From positions 7,465,745 through 7,529,744 of the forward strand of contig JANVCC010000130.1 in assembly GCA_025345505.1 (NCBI GenBank): 64,000 nucleotides of DNA, in the 5' to 3' direction. Under the pieces are notes generated by a model. The model had not been told where the DNA came from, did not search any database, and saw nothing but the letters and a program-made list of their open reading frames with translations. This stretch comes from Todiramphus chloris collaris. Taxonomy: Eukaryota > Chordata > Aves > Coraciiformes > Alcedinidae. This document shows positions 11,572 to 24,487 of the stretch, piece by piece. Position numbers and translations under genes: made by a program. Numbering within the stretch: the first letter of the stretch is position 1; each line of letters opens with the position of its first letter.

Positions 11572-14500
11572 AATCTTTATGAGCTACTTGTAACAAACTG
11601 GAACAGTAATTGTTATAGCTCTGTGCTTCCAAATGGAGCTACCCTCTGCACTCTCCTTGTTTTCCTTCTGGTGCTGAAGCTTCAAGTGTTCCTTCATCTT
11701 CAATGTTTGCAAAGTGAAACATTGGCCTTGTATAACTAAGAAAATATCTGTAGACTCATTCAGGCTGGAAAAACAAAGCAAAGCATCCAAACAGAAAGGG
11801 CTTGGTATTTATTTTGTTTAAAAATTATTGAAAACTACAAGAGGAATACTCGGCTACAGTTGAATTTGGGGAAACATGTATGTATAATCTTAAAAAAAAC
11901 CACAATTTACATACTGTGTGCTCTTGAAAGACCACCCATAAAATATTGCCACTCTGTAGTTTGCTTTGTGGACAGAAACCAATCCAGCCTGACTGGTACA
12001 GGGTCACCAGCATTATAAATTGATGTCCTAAATCATTGCTTATGTTTGGATCTGAATAATTTTAGTGGAAGTCAGTGACAGTTTAGAGCATTAACATAGG
12101 CTTAGATTTGCAGTTTTGAGACAGTTTCTATATTTATACTTGTTTCCACTGTCCCTTTGGACAAAGGGTAAGCATTATCCCCATGGTAAGAATGGTATGT
12201 GCCATGGAACTGTTTGTTTTTTCCAGAGTTTTAATTTAATATTAGCTACGAATTTACTAATACTTGGCCATTGCATAACTGTAACTGACATAATACATGC
12301 GGAAATTTTACTTAAGTCATGACTTGTTGGAGTGTATTTATTTTCAGATCAGGTGGAACTAATGCTAACAAACTGGCACAGAGATAGAGGATAAGCTCAG
12401 TGTTTGTGAAAAGGCTCAGAAGCCTTGCCCTAGGAAAATGAAAAGCAGAGCTATTTGGTACTGCAGTGTGGGTATTTCAAAGACTAGCAGATGGTGGTTG
12501 TAAAAGTTCTAAGGAGTCCACCAAAGAGATCATTGGGCAGTTGATCAGGGTAGGACTGCGTTTGCCTCACTGGGGTATGGTAAAATACAGGTGTATGACA
12601 CTGGTATGGTGATCTTTGACTACCAAGTCTATTCCAGATTTCCAGTGCACAGTTCAATAACTGTGACGGGACTTATTCAAAGTGAAATGAAAGCTGGAAG
12701 AACCCTACATACCTTGTTTGTGAAGCCTGTACATAATATTCATTGCCAAAGCCAAAACTAGGAAGCAAGTGGCTGCTCACTGATGTGGGATCAAAAAGGT
12801 AGTATGCTTCCCCTCTTTATTAGAAAGCACAGTTACTTTTCTGTTTACTTATGATCATCAAAAGGCTGTATGAAATTGTTTTGAGGGACCTAACTGTAGT
12901 GAAGCAATCTAATTTCCAGTTCCCTGGCCAATATTTAAAGCCCTCATGGGCACTGGTTGAGCTTTGAATGGAGTCAGAACACCAGCACAGTTGTGAACAG
13001 CAGTACCAGCAGGTTGTTAATGTTTTGAATTTTTTAAGCTTTTTGTTTGAAAATCACTTCTAGGATAAAAACTAAGAAACATTTATTTTCTGCCAAGTTT
13101 GTAAACATGAATGTTGCCAATACTTCTGCAAAGCATCAGGTTTTGCAGAATGAAGAGTGTGTCGGGCAATGTTCACTTGGTCATTTTGACAGTGTTGAAG
13201 ACTGACTGTTCCTATGTGTTCCCATTAAAACTATCTCTTTCATAACCCACATCATCCTCCAGCTTAATTCTGCAGTGAGGTCAGATGCCAGCGCTTAGAA
13301 TATTAGCACATTACTTGTGAGTTCATTTCAAGAAAATGTGGGCTTTCACAAAGTAAGTTCATTGTCTGGCTGCAGGTTCCAGCTATTTAAGAAGGAATAT
13401 GGAATAAGAGCTTTGGAAGTTAGAGGTACTAAAGCCATTTCTGATTCATTTTTGCTAGTGATGGCAATGCTATTGTGATATTCCATCTTTTTATGTTTGG
13501 AAGATTATCCTTTTTCTTTTCAGTCCCAAATCTTGTGAAGAACATGTACTGAACAAATATGTACTGGTAAATAAAAGAGTCTTTCTGATGCAAAAATCCC
13601 TCTTTAAAGCCTTACAAGTTCACGGGGCAGGACAGTAAAATATAAGAAGTTAGAAAGCTATGTTTGGAAGTTATGTTCTCAAATGGGCTGGAGACCTGAT
13701 CCACTGTTCACAAAAAAGGTATGGCACAATCTGTACTTCCATATAATAAGTAACAAATAAGGCACCAGCTTCAAGGATGATCTTAACTAGGGAGAAACAT
13801 GCTTTACTTTGTGCAGCTACAGGAAAAGCTGTGTTTTTCATGTTCTACTAAAGGACTCTCTGGAATGCATGTGCCAAAATTTGTGTTTTCACTTGGGAAT
13901 TTGGGGGGGAGGGGGGTCTGTAAGCTGCTGCATCCCTATGTGCTTGAGCTCTTTTGCCAAATTATTTTTTATTGTCCTAGTCAAAAAGGGGGAGGAGGGA
14001 AACAAACCTTTTTTCTGAAACTTAAAGTATCCTGAATTTAGGTGTCTGTTAATGAATCTACCAATTTCTGGAAAAAAACTGATCAGATGAGAAGTTGGTA
14101 CAGGCACAGAAAGCTGTTGCCAACAGTTACATCCATTTCTGTGACTAAACCATCTGGTTCATGGAATCCTCAGGCTCTTCTCTTTCTTTACAATTCTCTT
14201 TGACATTTGTGTTTAGTCTGTGTTTAGTTTGGCATAGAGAAGAACTTGGTGAGATGAGAGCTACATAATTTAGTTTGGTTGGTTTGTTTTTCCTTTTCAT
14301 TGCCAAAACGTTGACCTCTGGCCTGCTTCTTGATTACCTTTGGTGTTAAGTGAAATTTTACAATTATTTTTCATACACTCAATTCAAAAGGTGGGGCATA
14401 CTTCGGGACTATAAAATATTCTCTACCAGGATATAACACGTGGTCCTATCAGTGACTGTGAGCATGTGACTCGGGAAGGAAAACTTTGCTTTTAGGAGGA

Positions 14501-15242
14501 GTGAATTGCATAGATGCTGGTCTCAGAATGTTAAATATTTTGGAGCAGTTGAGTCTCACTGACCCTTTGCAGTGTACTGTACTTGCAGTGGTTTGGAGCA
14601 GGCTTCATATATAGTGGTTGGAGAGCAGCAGCATCACACAAGGTTTATGTATTGCCTGGGCACCCAAAGGAGCGATCGGTGAGATGTTGGCTACCCCCAA
14701 TATCATGCACCTTTATGCACACACATAAATAAGCAAATAGATTGATGACCCAAAAGTGCATGTTCCTACAAGTTCTGAAGCTAGTGCCTTCAACTTAGGC
14801 CCCTGACGTCAGGGTTGCAGCATTGTCTTAGAAAGAGGCTGTTTACAGGCATCATAACTTCCTAAGAACCAAAACAGCTAACACTGTTATGTGTTAATTC
14901 TTGGCTTGAAAGCACATTGGATGGATTACACAAGGAAGCTAGTATGCATTTGAGCCCAAGTGAAGTCACCAGTTGGATGATGTAGATGGCAGTAAGCAGT
15001 TAACTCATTTTTTTTTAACTCTTAGCCTCACTACATTCTCCCCCTTTCCAGCTTCAACAACTTTTCAGCTCAAGGACAAAATGGGCATTTCCTATTCCAT
15101 GCCTTACGTAGCAGTTCTTTGTTAACAGGTGCCAGTCCTTGACAAAAACATATCTTGGCCAAAAGCTTTGAAGTGGCAGGATGAACAGTTATGACTTTGA
15201 GGTGGGAACATGTTGTGGGCCATATTTTTGTAGCAGCAGAGA

Positions 15243-15248
15243 AATAAA
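15243..15248 (+). terminator. KIAA1549: Candidate distal poly(A) signal of KIAA1549
   Basis: AATAAA about 4.2 kb after the stop, followed by an A-tract at about 15256-15268 and then T/G-rich text (tgcttggtgttttctg). A long 3' UTR would agree with the long human KIAA1549 3' UTR. The A-tract could also cause internal priming artefacts, so caution is needed. Confidence 0.3.
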
Positions 15249-18200
15249 TGGATTTAAAAAAAAAAAAAGTAACACCTGCTTGGTGTTTTCTGAATATGGA
15301 CATAAAGCTGAAAATTCATTTGATTGTTAGAAGGCAAGGGACAGTAACCAGGTCTCCAGGACCACATGTGACAGTGCAGCAAAAAGAGAGAGGTAAAATC
15401 TCCGTGGTCTCCCCCTGTCCACACTCAAAACTCGTTCCATAACACAACCCCACTCCTGTGCAGTCCTTCACCATTTGCAGTGCTGCTCTGTATGAGTGAG
15501 GAACATTTCTCATCAGTGAGACTCCCAAAACTAGTTCACCATGGCTATAGAGTTTCTGCAGGACTGCTTAGATGTGCCTAGAGAAAAGCAGCAGCTTTAG
15601 AGTGCCTACGTTCGGAAAGAAAAATCCAGTTCTCATTTGTGGCAGGCATCTTTTCCCTCTTCCTGTTACATTTTAATTAAAAATGGAGAAGAAACCTTGC
15701 GGATGTATTCAACTGTCACCAGTCTGCTGGCATTCATGTACTGTACTACCTGTAGGTCCTGAATACTGAGGAAGCAGAAGTGAGGAACAGAAACTTTTGG
15801 CAATGCTGATGAAGATTCACTGTAGTTTTACAGTATTTTGATGTGAGTGCACTTGAGTGCTTGCAAAGTCAGTTGTCTGTGTTATAGTGAGTGTCCCTTG
15901 AAATGCAGCTCATATGAGAAGGAGAACTGTAAAAATTTTCTTCTTTGTCACTTAATACAGCGAGGACAGAATAAGCTCAGCTCGTGACAGCTCATACTTC
16001 TAGGACTGGTAGTTCAGATCCAAATCTTGGTCTGCATATCTTCCCTGGTCACATCTGCATGACTTCCGCTGAAAACTATTTACTTGCATGTATGCTTTGG
16101 AAGGAGAATTTATCCTACACATTTATCAGTACAGTTTGGTATGCATTTGGCAAGGTGTGTCTAGCTTTGGCATACAAGTACTGGAGTAAGTTTACTCACC
16201 CTGAGAGTAAGAAAAGAGGAGCAAAAGTCCTTGGAGTTGCACTGCGTTTTTAGAGACTTTTCTGGAGTAGACCTGAAGTCTTGTGAATCCCACTGGAGAC
16301 TGATAAATGGGGGGGGGAGTTAAATTCGTATTAGAAAAGTACATATTTCTTTGCACTTCATAGTTTGTAGAGCTGGAAAGTTTCATCTTGATTTTGTTTT
16401 ACTTTTTCTTGATACTCTTTAAAGTATGTGTTTTTCCTTTGTTGGCCACTTCTGTTTAGTTTTGAGTAGTTCTTTACTCCATAACTGGAAGTTTATGTTT
16501 AGGCTGTTACATCTTGCCTTAATTGGAATAAAATGTTGGCACATTTGAACAAATGCTCTGAAGAGACTTTTGAAATGAATGCTAAACCTCCATGAATCCC
16601 ACATGGTGTTTTTTCAGGTTCACTTACAGTAATCTTCTTGCTGCCACATGTGGAGCAGGCAAAGTGAAATGAGAATTAAGAGAGTAGAAAGGAGACTTAA
16701 GAGGTGAAAAATTACTGTGCTGCATTTTCAATGATATTCTAATATAACCACTTCTTAAGAGCTCTTGTCATACTCCCATAAAAACTTCTCCAAGGTTTCT
16801 GCCTCAAGACTTCTCAGAAGTTGTTTTCTCATCCAAGCTGTTTGAATGGTTTAGAGCTGTGCGTGATTTAAAAGCAGTAGCTGGATATTGTTTGTGTTTC
16901 AGGAAAAACTCTTTATATTCAAGGAAAATTAGTGCAGTGTTATATTTGGCAATGTGCTGCGCTCTTCTGGTCTTGAAATGCAGATCTGAAAGGGACTTGA
17001 CTAAAGAAATAGGGATTTAAAAAATACTGCAGCACTAAAAAATGGGTAAGTTTTTTTCATGGGAATTAAGGAAACAGAAGAAAATTGTGAATTAGCCACT
17101 ACCAGTACTTTGGCATAGTTGCCAAATATGAAATTGTTCAGATTCAATGCACGACAGGTGACCTGGGCATCCACAAACTCATGAACCAGTTACTGGATTT
17201 GTTAGTCCATGCAGTTCTGGATAGAATTATTTCAGGTAAGTCACCTTGCATTTTGCATGGAGCGCTTCTTGTCAAGCATTTCCCTGAATAAGTTTGATCT
17301 AGATAAGTTTCTGTCTTCAGGCTTAATGATGGCAGTTTTAAAAAAGAACACTTCAAAAATTCAGGATTAGAGGTGGGGAATCTCCCATTTAGAGGATTTC
17401 TAGCTGTGCAGTCAAGGATTTACAGTACTGCTACATCCTCCTATGCTGCACTGCCACATGAAAGAGTTTTCTAGGATGTTGGCAACCACATTCTTGGTGT
17501 GGTTTAAGTGACATATTTAAGTAGGTCACTTCCAGCAGACAGCATCACTGACAACATTGCCTGGAATCATCTCCTTTCTGCCTGGGACCAGGGAGCACTG
17601 TTTCCTGCAGCTTTGCGCTTCAGATGCACTGAACAGTAGTGCCAGTGTGCATGATTTACTCCTCTTAAGGATGAATCAACGCCTCATACCTAAGATCACA
17701 CACGTGTATGAGATGTTAGCATAGCTCAGCTAGAGCACGGTGATTTCTTCATATATTTGATCCCAGAGGGGTGCCACATTAGCACTGAATGTTCGACTGG
17801 TCTAGTTTATGGCGTGTTGAAATGCCACAAAGGGGAAGCGCTCCAACAGACATTGCTTTGCAGGTTATCTCCATTCTCTTCCCCCATTTAGACAAAGCAG
17901 ACAGATGTAGAGGACCTGAAGAAGTACTGTAACTTTTGCTCCAGAAAGTCACACTTAAGAACTAATTTGGTTGTATGTTTAATCGTGTGATCTGAAAGCT
18001 ACAGGCTAGGAAGGGTGGTTCTGGTTCTCCCAGTGACTCACAAACCACAGCTCTGTATGTTGGTACCACATATTTGTCTTTATGATTAGATAAAGAGACT
18101 GGAAAAGCCACTGATCAAGTATTAGTAAAAAGAACTTAGTGAAGTCATTGGAAAAGAGACAGAGATTATGAAAATACCATCAGCTAGGAGTCGATTTGAG

Positions 18201-18609
18201 TTTTGGTTCCCCACTGGGAAAGAAAGAGAGGGAAAGGACAAGGTGGATCTTTTGGGTTGTTGCAACCAACATTGGGTACAGCTGTGGGCGCAGAAAGAAA
18301 GGAAAAAGCACAGAGTGTATTGAGTAAATAGTCAGTAATGAAGGTAATGCTGAAATGGGTAAATAGTTTGGAAGATCTAGCCAAAGGAGAGGCAGCAGAA
18401 AGTTTAACTAGGACTTGGGGATTAGAGAAAAGTCTTCTATATTCTTGGTTTAAAAAATAAAGCCAATCATATTAAATAGTAGAAGGGTGAGATGCTGTGT
18501 TTGAGTTGGTGCACAAACTCAGTAGCGAGTACGTAGAGTTTATGGAAAATAAGATTAATAGGTGAGATAGGGTGGGGGGAAACTGGAGAGCAGCTAAGCT
18601 GGTGAAAGG

Positions 18610-19032
18610 CGTGGAGAACAAGTCTTAGGAGGAGCGGCTGAGGGAACTGGGTCTGTTTAGTCTGAAGAAAAGGAGGCTCAGGGGAGACCTTATCACTCTC
18701 TACAGCTAACTGAAAGGATGTTGTAGACAGATAGGCACTGGTCTCTTCTCACAAGTAACTAGTGATGGAACAAGAGGGAATGGCCTCAAGCTGCACCAGG
18801 GGAGGATTAAACTGGACATTAGGAAAAGTTTTTTCACTGAAAGTGTTGTCAGGCATTGGAACAGGCTGCCCAGGGAGGTGGTTGAGTCACCATACCTGGA
18901 TGTGTTTAGATGTAAGTAGCCATATAGATGTGGTGTCTGGGGATATGGCTTAGTGGTGGACTTGGTACAGTAGGGTTAATGGTTGGACTCGATCTTAGAG
19001 GTCTTTTCCAACCTTGATGATTGTGTGATTCA
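18610..19032 (+). mobile_element. CR1 3' fragment, sense orientation
   Basis: Starts in the CR1 ORF2 C-terminal region (ggagcggctgagggaactgg, then gtctgaagaaaaggaggctc) and runs through the 3' UTR (aacaggctgcccagggaggt, ggactcgatcttagaggtct) to tgtgattc. Several indels and substitutions make it older or of another subfamily than the 7,619 and 59,460 copies. It includes the short ORF at 18762-18953, which is a by-product. Confidence 0.92.
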
Positions 19033-22000
19033 ATGTGATTGTAATCACAAGGGAAAAGATGAAATGTCATAGCAAGGTATTATCGCATGAAATTATCTAC
19101 AGTCCTCAAAGGATTAATTTCAAAATGCCAGGGGGAAAAGATGCTGCAAGAGAGCTCAGTTCTGCATCAGAAGGGTGCTGGATTTCACGTGTGAGCTGGT
19201 CAGAGAAGAGGAGGGGAAGGAAGCGTTGCTGTATGCAGTGTGGTTTTTAGCTTCTTTCCCAAATACCTGCTGCTGGGATACAGAACTGGACTAGACAGGC
19301 TTTTGATCCCACGCTGCTGTTGCAACACATGCAAAAGACCTGCGTGGAGTGGCATCTCCATCTAAATTAGGTTGCAAATTGCCTCAGGTTCCCTCAAGTG
19401 GCAAACCACATTGTGGTGTGGACCTTTGGAGAGACAGAAATGGAGGGGTTCGGGAATGACATAACATGAGTGGTGTTTAGTGCACACTGTCTCAAAAATA
19501 CCATCTGGCAGGTTTACAAATAGGTGTGACTTTGTCACTCCTAGTGACAGAGGGAGAAAATGTAAACTTTTACAGTTTTGTTCTTTAGCTCTTAAAGTGA
19601 AGGGCACCGTGGGGTTTGGAACAGAGCTTCGTTTGGTGGTCTCCGAGACCAGAGAATTATTCCCTCTGAATGCAGAGAGGCTTTCCTTTTGGAGGGAGAA
19701 GTCAATTCCGGAGGAATTTTATATCAAGAAGATGTATGAGCCCCTAACCCATTATTTCTGATAGGCAGGCAAAATAGTTAACTGCATGTGTCTCTAGATT
19801 TCACACTGTCACGTTGAACAGCAAAAGTCTGGGTATCTCTTAGTGCTGTATTTTTTTCCAAGATGTTGGCAGAGTAGGGAGACAATACTGTGGTTTACTT
19901 CATGTTTATTTCCAGAAGGTAATGACAAAATACGAGTTGGAAATAAGCTCTTTAAAAAGTGTATGTTTGATTCTGGGCCAGAAGTCCGCAGGGAGGTTTG
20001 AATTACGCAACAGATTCTGGTACCACTGATAACCATAAAAGTAAGTGGCATCTAGAGTATAAGGATGAGAAAGGGTGGTTGCTTCCCAAGAATACCTAAG
20101 TTTCATTCTTTGCCGTAATTAATTGCAATAATTTTCTAAAATCCTCGGGTTTTTTTAATGTCTTTATCAAAATTTCTACCAAGTCCCAGTACAGAGCACC
20201 TTCGCTTATGAATTTAACCTTTGTCTCTCCTGTGTGTGTTTCAAGGAAGCAGGAAGCTCCGATGCTTGCCGGGTTTCATTCCTCTGGTGATTTTTGCAAA
20301 GTGTAATCATTGTAAAGCACAATTGCTTAATATGTAGCTCATTCACTAAAACCCCAAGGATGAAGGCAGTGAGTAATGTGAGTCATTACCAAAGCAATAG
20401 TATCTAGAAAGAACAAGAGTGATGCATCAAGCACCAATCCATTTATTCTTGGATTAAGAATTTAGGAAATCACTAGTCAGATGTGATAGATATTCCCTCT
20501 GGAATTCTGTCCTGCTGCTATTGTTTTTCTCTTCTAATAGTAAAAGTGCTGATTGGTTACACATCCCTACTGCTCTGTTTGTCTATGTGAGATGCTTGTA
20601 GACCAGCAGCTTTCCTGGATGCCATCTGCATCTCACTTTCCTTTACAGGCACTAAGTACCTTCATGCCTGAAATTCCAAAACTTTGTCTAGAAAATAAGA
20701 ACTGCTCTGGTTTGATAAGCCATGTCATGGTTCACATTTGTGGGTTTCAGTCACACTTATTTTTATTCAACTATCCAGGTTTCCATCATAGTTCTGAGAG
20801 GGTATTTTGGAGCTTAATAGATCATATGAGCTATTGTCTTATTTTTTACATGCTTTGAGATGTACAAGAGCCTGAAGCAGCCCAGTGCTGTAGCATGACA
20901 TTGTATGTAGCAGTCTGAAGAGGCACCAAGGATTAACACGGGTGAAATGGATTATGCACACTGAAAAATCAGCTGCTGAGATTTCCTGTGGGAACAAAAA
21001 TGCCAGGCTTCCCGAAATGCAATGAAAACATCCCAAACAACAATATAAGGCATGTGCTGGATCTACATGTAGCTGCCTTGAAGCCAACAGAAATTGGGCA
21101 GGATGATGCTAGTTGGGAATCTACTATTAGAGATACTACAGTATCAGGGATGATATTAGGAATGTGAGACAGTACGAAATAAATGGGTACACCAGTCTGT
21201 GACATTGCTTGTGGACTACAATTATGAGGCATTGTACTATAAAGTCACCTTTCATTTGTGCTTTGAAATACGATTACAGCTTTCTACCGTGACTCGACTC
21301 GTCTTAAACTAGGGGTTATAATCCACAAGCTGCCCTACTGTGTGTTCCTTACCTGAAAACATTCCAGGAAATGTAGCAGCAGACCACGGACATTTAGATT
21401 ATAGTTGCTGTAAAGTAAGTATGTATAACCCATTTCTGCATAACAATTTTTGTCTTTATATCAATTTCTCATTTCCTTTGGGTGCAACTGTTTTTTTCTG
21501 CTCTCTCTGTAACTATTGACAAACCCCTGAAATGCTGACAATAATTAGGGCTTTTCTTGTCCTTTTGCATGGTGTGTTGCTCTGTATTGTACTTGTGATT
21601 GCCCCCAGTGCCTAGGATTGGTCCAACACACAGTGTGTACCTCGGAGAGTCTCTTTAAAGTATTTGGGGTTTGTTCTATATTGTGTAGGAACAGATAAGA
21701 TATTTATGTTGGTGGCCTTTGAGCTTTTGGTATGCTACCACTTTGTTCAGGGATTCCAGAACACACTGGGAGTCGCAGTATTTTCAGGAAATTTATTGCA
21801 GGACTGCATTTTTCTAAGTGACCCAGTGCACTTCGTAGGAAGTCAAATGACTTGAAAAGGAAAGGCTATAGATCAAACCTAACTATGTCAGATGTCAAAG
21901 CTGGTGATTCAGTAAGGAAGCAGAACTGTTATATTAGATCAGATGTTTATAGGTCACTGGTCTAGAAAAAGTATATATTTCACAGCAGAAATGATTTGTA

Positions 22001-24017
22001 AGAGATTCTATTTGTATACCTGATCTTGTTGAGACTCGGGTGTCACAGTTGAACACGGGTATACAAAAGCCTTGGGGGCATTACATTATGTGAAAAATCT
22101 ATGGTTGTTTTCCTTTATTTTCTCCAGTTCAGCTGAGATCAACAGAAGCTGTGAGAAGCAAAGCTTGAGGAATAAGTCTGCTCCATTCCTTCAAAGTAGC
22201 TGCAAACAAGCAGACTATTTTGGAGAGTGTGAAAAACAAACAAGTGGTGCTTTTAAAGGCAGGCTTTAGGAAGTCCCCCAGAAGTGCTCAATTGTCACGA
22301 AGCTAGCGTGCAGGTATAGTGCTGGGCTGTGGGACACCTAGGGCTTGAGTCTCGTGCTCACAGCTCTTCAGACTGGAATAGATTTGCTCCTGGGACCGGC
22401 TGCACCCTGACACTCATTGCCTAGCTGAGGAAAGTTCTGAAACATCCTCTCAAATACAAAAACCAGTGCCATATCCAGCAGGCACTTCTGTGTTCCTGAC
22501 CAGAACAGCTATCTCCAGAAGTCTGGAGAACTGTTGGAAGAAGTGTGCAGAAAGTAGATACTAAGGCAATATGTAGAGATTTTTTTTTTTCACAGTATTT
22601 ATCACATTGCTTTGGGGCCAATGCACATTTTCCACTGTTAAAATTAATATATCAGGAAAACAAAATGCTTGTAGCTAGAACACTTACTGTCTGTCAGTGA
22701 TTGCAGTGTTTATTAACTGCCGACTCACTGTTCTTTCAGTCAACAACAGTAAGGTGGAGAGTCCTTTTTTTTCTGTAATTTTATATATATATAGGAGTTG
22801 GGGGGTTTTTTTATTTGTGGAAAATAGTCTTGTGAAAATTATTTTTGGTTTAATTGTTGCATGTTGAAATGTTGAGGGTTTTTTTTTTAATTGAGCAATA
22901 TTTTGTGATTGTTTGCTACTAGTAGTGTGGCACATGTGAAACAGGAATGGGAAAAACAAACACAAAAAATAACACCCCTAAAACCTACCAAATAAAAAAC
23001 ACATACAGTAAAAGGCCACAAAAGAATTAAGCCCTTGCCTTTCAAAACTTTTTTTCATGACACCAGCATCTCTGCTCAGCATTTTGCTCCAGAAGATTTT
23101 TTTTTTTGTGTATGTGTTAAGTGACAGTAATGCTAAGGAAGGATGTCTTTTCCTCAGTGTCTAATTTGTACCCACTGCTGTTGGTGCTGGATAGTTAAGG
23201 GATGACTGCCCATCACTCTGAAATGCAACAGCATTGTCCTGATCCAAGTGCCTAGTTGTACCAGAATCAATTTGAAGAGCCTTAAAACCGATTTTTATCT
23301 TTTCTAAATAAAAATGCTATGCATTGATAAGCTGAAGGGATGCTTTAATGATATTTAACAGATACAAATCTCCAATTGAGCTTTCTTTGGTTTAAGAGTA
23401 ACTTTTAATGTTTCATTTCAGTTGGTCTCTAGCAGCTTTGCTAATCCTGTGTATGTCTAGATGGGTTTAACACCCATTTATTGTTTTAAAAATGAACAGA
23501 AATCAAACTGATGCAACTGCCCCGAACCAGACAGTTTGACTGTAGTGAGGTAAACCCTCCTGTGTGAATATTTTTTGTTAGAATCGTATTTCTGACAATT
23601 TGGATTGGCTAATTCCTTGCCAATGTAAGCTTTATCAGTATAAACCAGTCGGGAAGAATCCTTCTAGCAGTAAGGGTGTTTATGATCATGTTGCATAAAT
23701 AGTAGTTTTATGCATGAATTGGATATCCTGGTTTAAACCTGCTTGCCACGATTCAACTTGGCTTAGTTATACAGGCAGGTGCAAGCTGAATAAATACAAC
23801 CAGCTTCAACACCTACAAAACACTTCATATATAAACTGCACTGGAAAAACTAGTTTTAATTTCAAACAAACCCAAACAATCCTCAAGTTTCCATAACACA
23901 GTTTTCACTGGTATTGGTTAAAATACCACAGGTTAGTGAGTGAAAAGGACTCAGTATAACTAACAAGTTATACAGATGTAACCTGGATCTGGTAACACTG
24001 ATCTTCCAGAAAATAGC
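19033..24017. other. Intergenic DNA, no feature supported
   Basis: AT-rich DNA between the KIAA1549 3' region and the TMEM213 3' end. The two genes are convergent here. I see only short T/A tracts (22571-22590, 22783-22793, 22806-22813) and chance ORFs of up to about 100 codons with no recognisable motif. Confidence 0.5.
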
Positions 24018-24023
24018 TTTATT
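24018..24023 (-). terminator. TMEM213: Probable TMEM213 poly(A) signal
   Basis: AATAAA on the minus strand, about 295 nt downstream of the TMEM213 stop codon. Canonical hexamer at a sensible distance; cleavage would fall near 24,000. No other minus-strand AATAAA was noticed between the stop codon and this point. Confidence 0.5.
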
Positions 24024-24317
24024 TGCCCACTTTCTATTTCAAAGTCAAAGCTTATGTACTGGGTTGTCTTAAGGCAGTGTGCTGTAGACTGGTAACTGGT
24101 CCTTCAGCAACTCATTGCTGCTGTCTCACCCACAGAAGCCATGAAAAGGCTCAGGGAAAAGATTTTCTGTGCACTGTGGGACATATGTGGTGGCTTGCAG
24201 GGACTTGCCTGCTCTGCACCTTGACTGGCAGTCTTTTTAATTTCTTGGTGATTGGAATGCTTTGTCAGTCTGTACTTCACTGCCCCCAGGTGCTGCTGTT
24301 TGCTGGCTTGCCCTGCT

Positions 24318-24487
24318 TCAGGCCACCAAATATTTGGGTTCATCAGGCCGGAGTTTTGTGATCTTGTCCACGCAGAGCAGGATGAGAGTCAGAAACCAGA
24401 GGCTCCAGCCGACAGCCGCTGCAATCCACCCATAATCGTCCACGCCTGACGGGCAGCACATGGCCGCTTGCATGCAGAAGTTCATGT
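24318..24487 (-). CDS. TMEM213: TMEM213 coding exon 3 (Cys cluster, membrane helix, stop)
   Basis: 170 nt on the minus strand. Acceptor ttctttgccaccag ends at 24488 and TGA is at 24320-24318. Two bases complete Asn50 from exon 2, then 55 codons from [20 protein letters not shown] through the membrane helix to KYLVA. Confidence 0.93.

Larger units (their letters stand above)
11011..18609 (+). other. KIAA1549 3' UTR (length unknown) and following AT-rich DNA
   Basis: No coding sequence seen. The first part is probably 3' UTR. AATAAA hexamers occur at 11281, 11566, 13570, 15243, 16527 and 18456. The 15243 copy is followed by an A-run and a T/G-rich stretch (cttggtgttttctg near 15285) and looks most like a used site. 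G-rich tracts lie at 13902-13917 and about 16310-16318. Confidence 0.5.
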
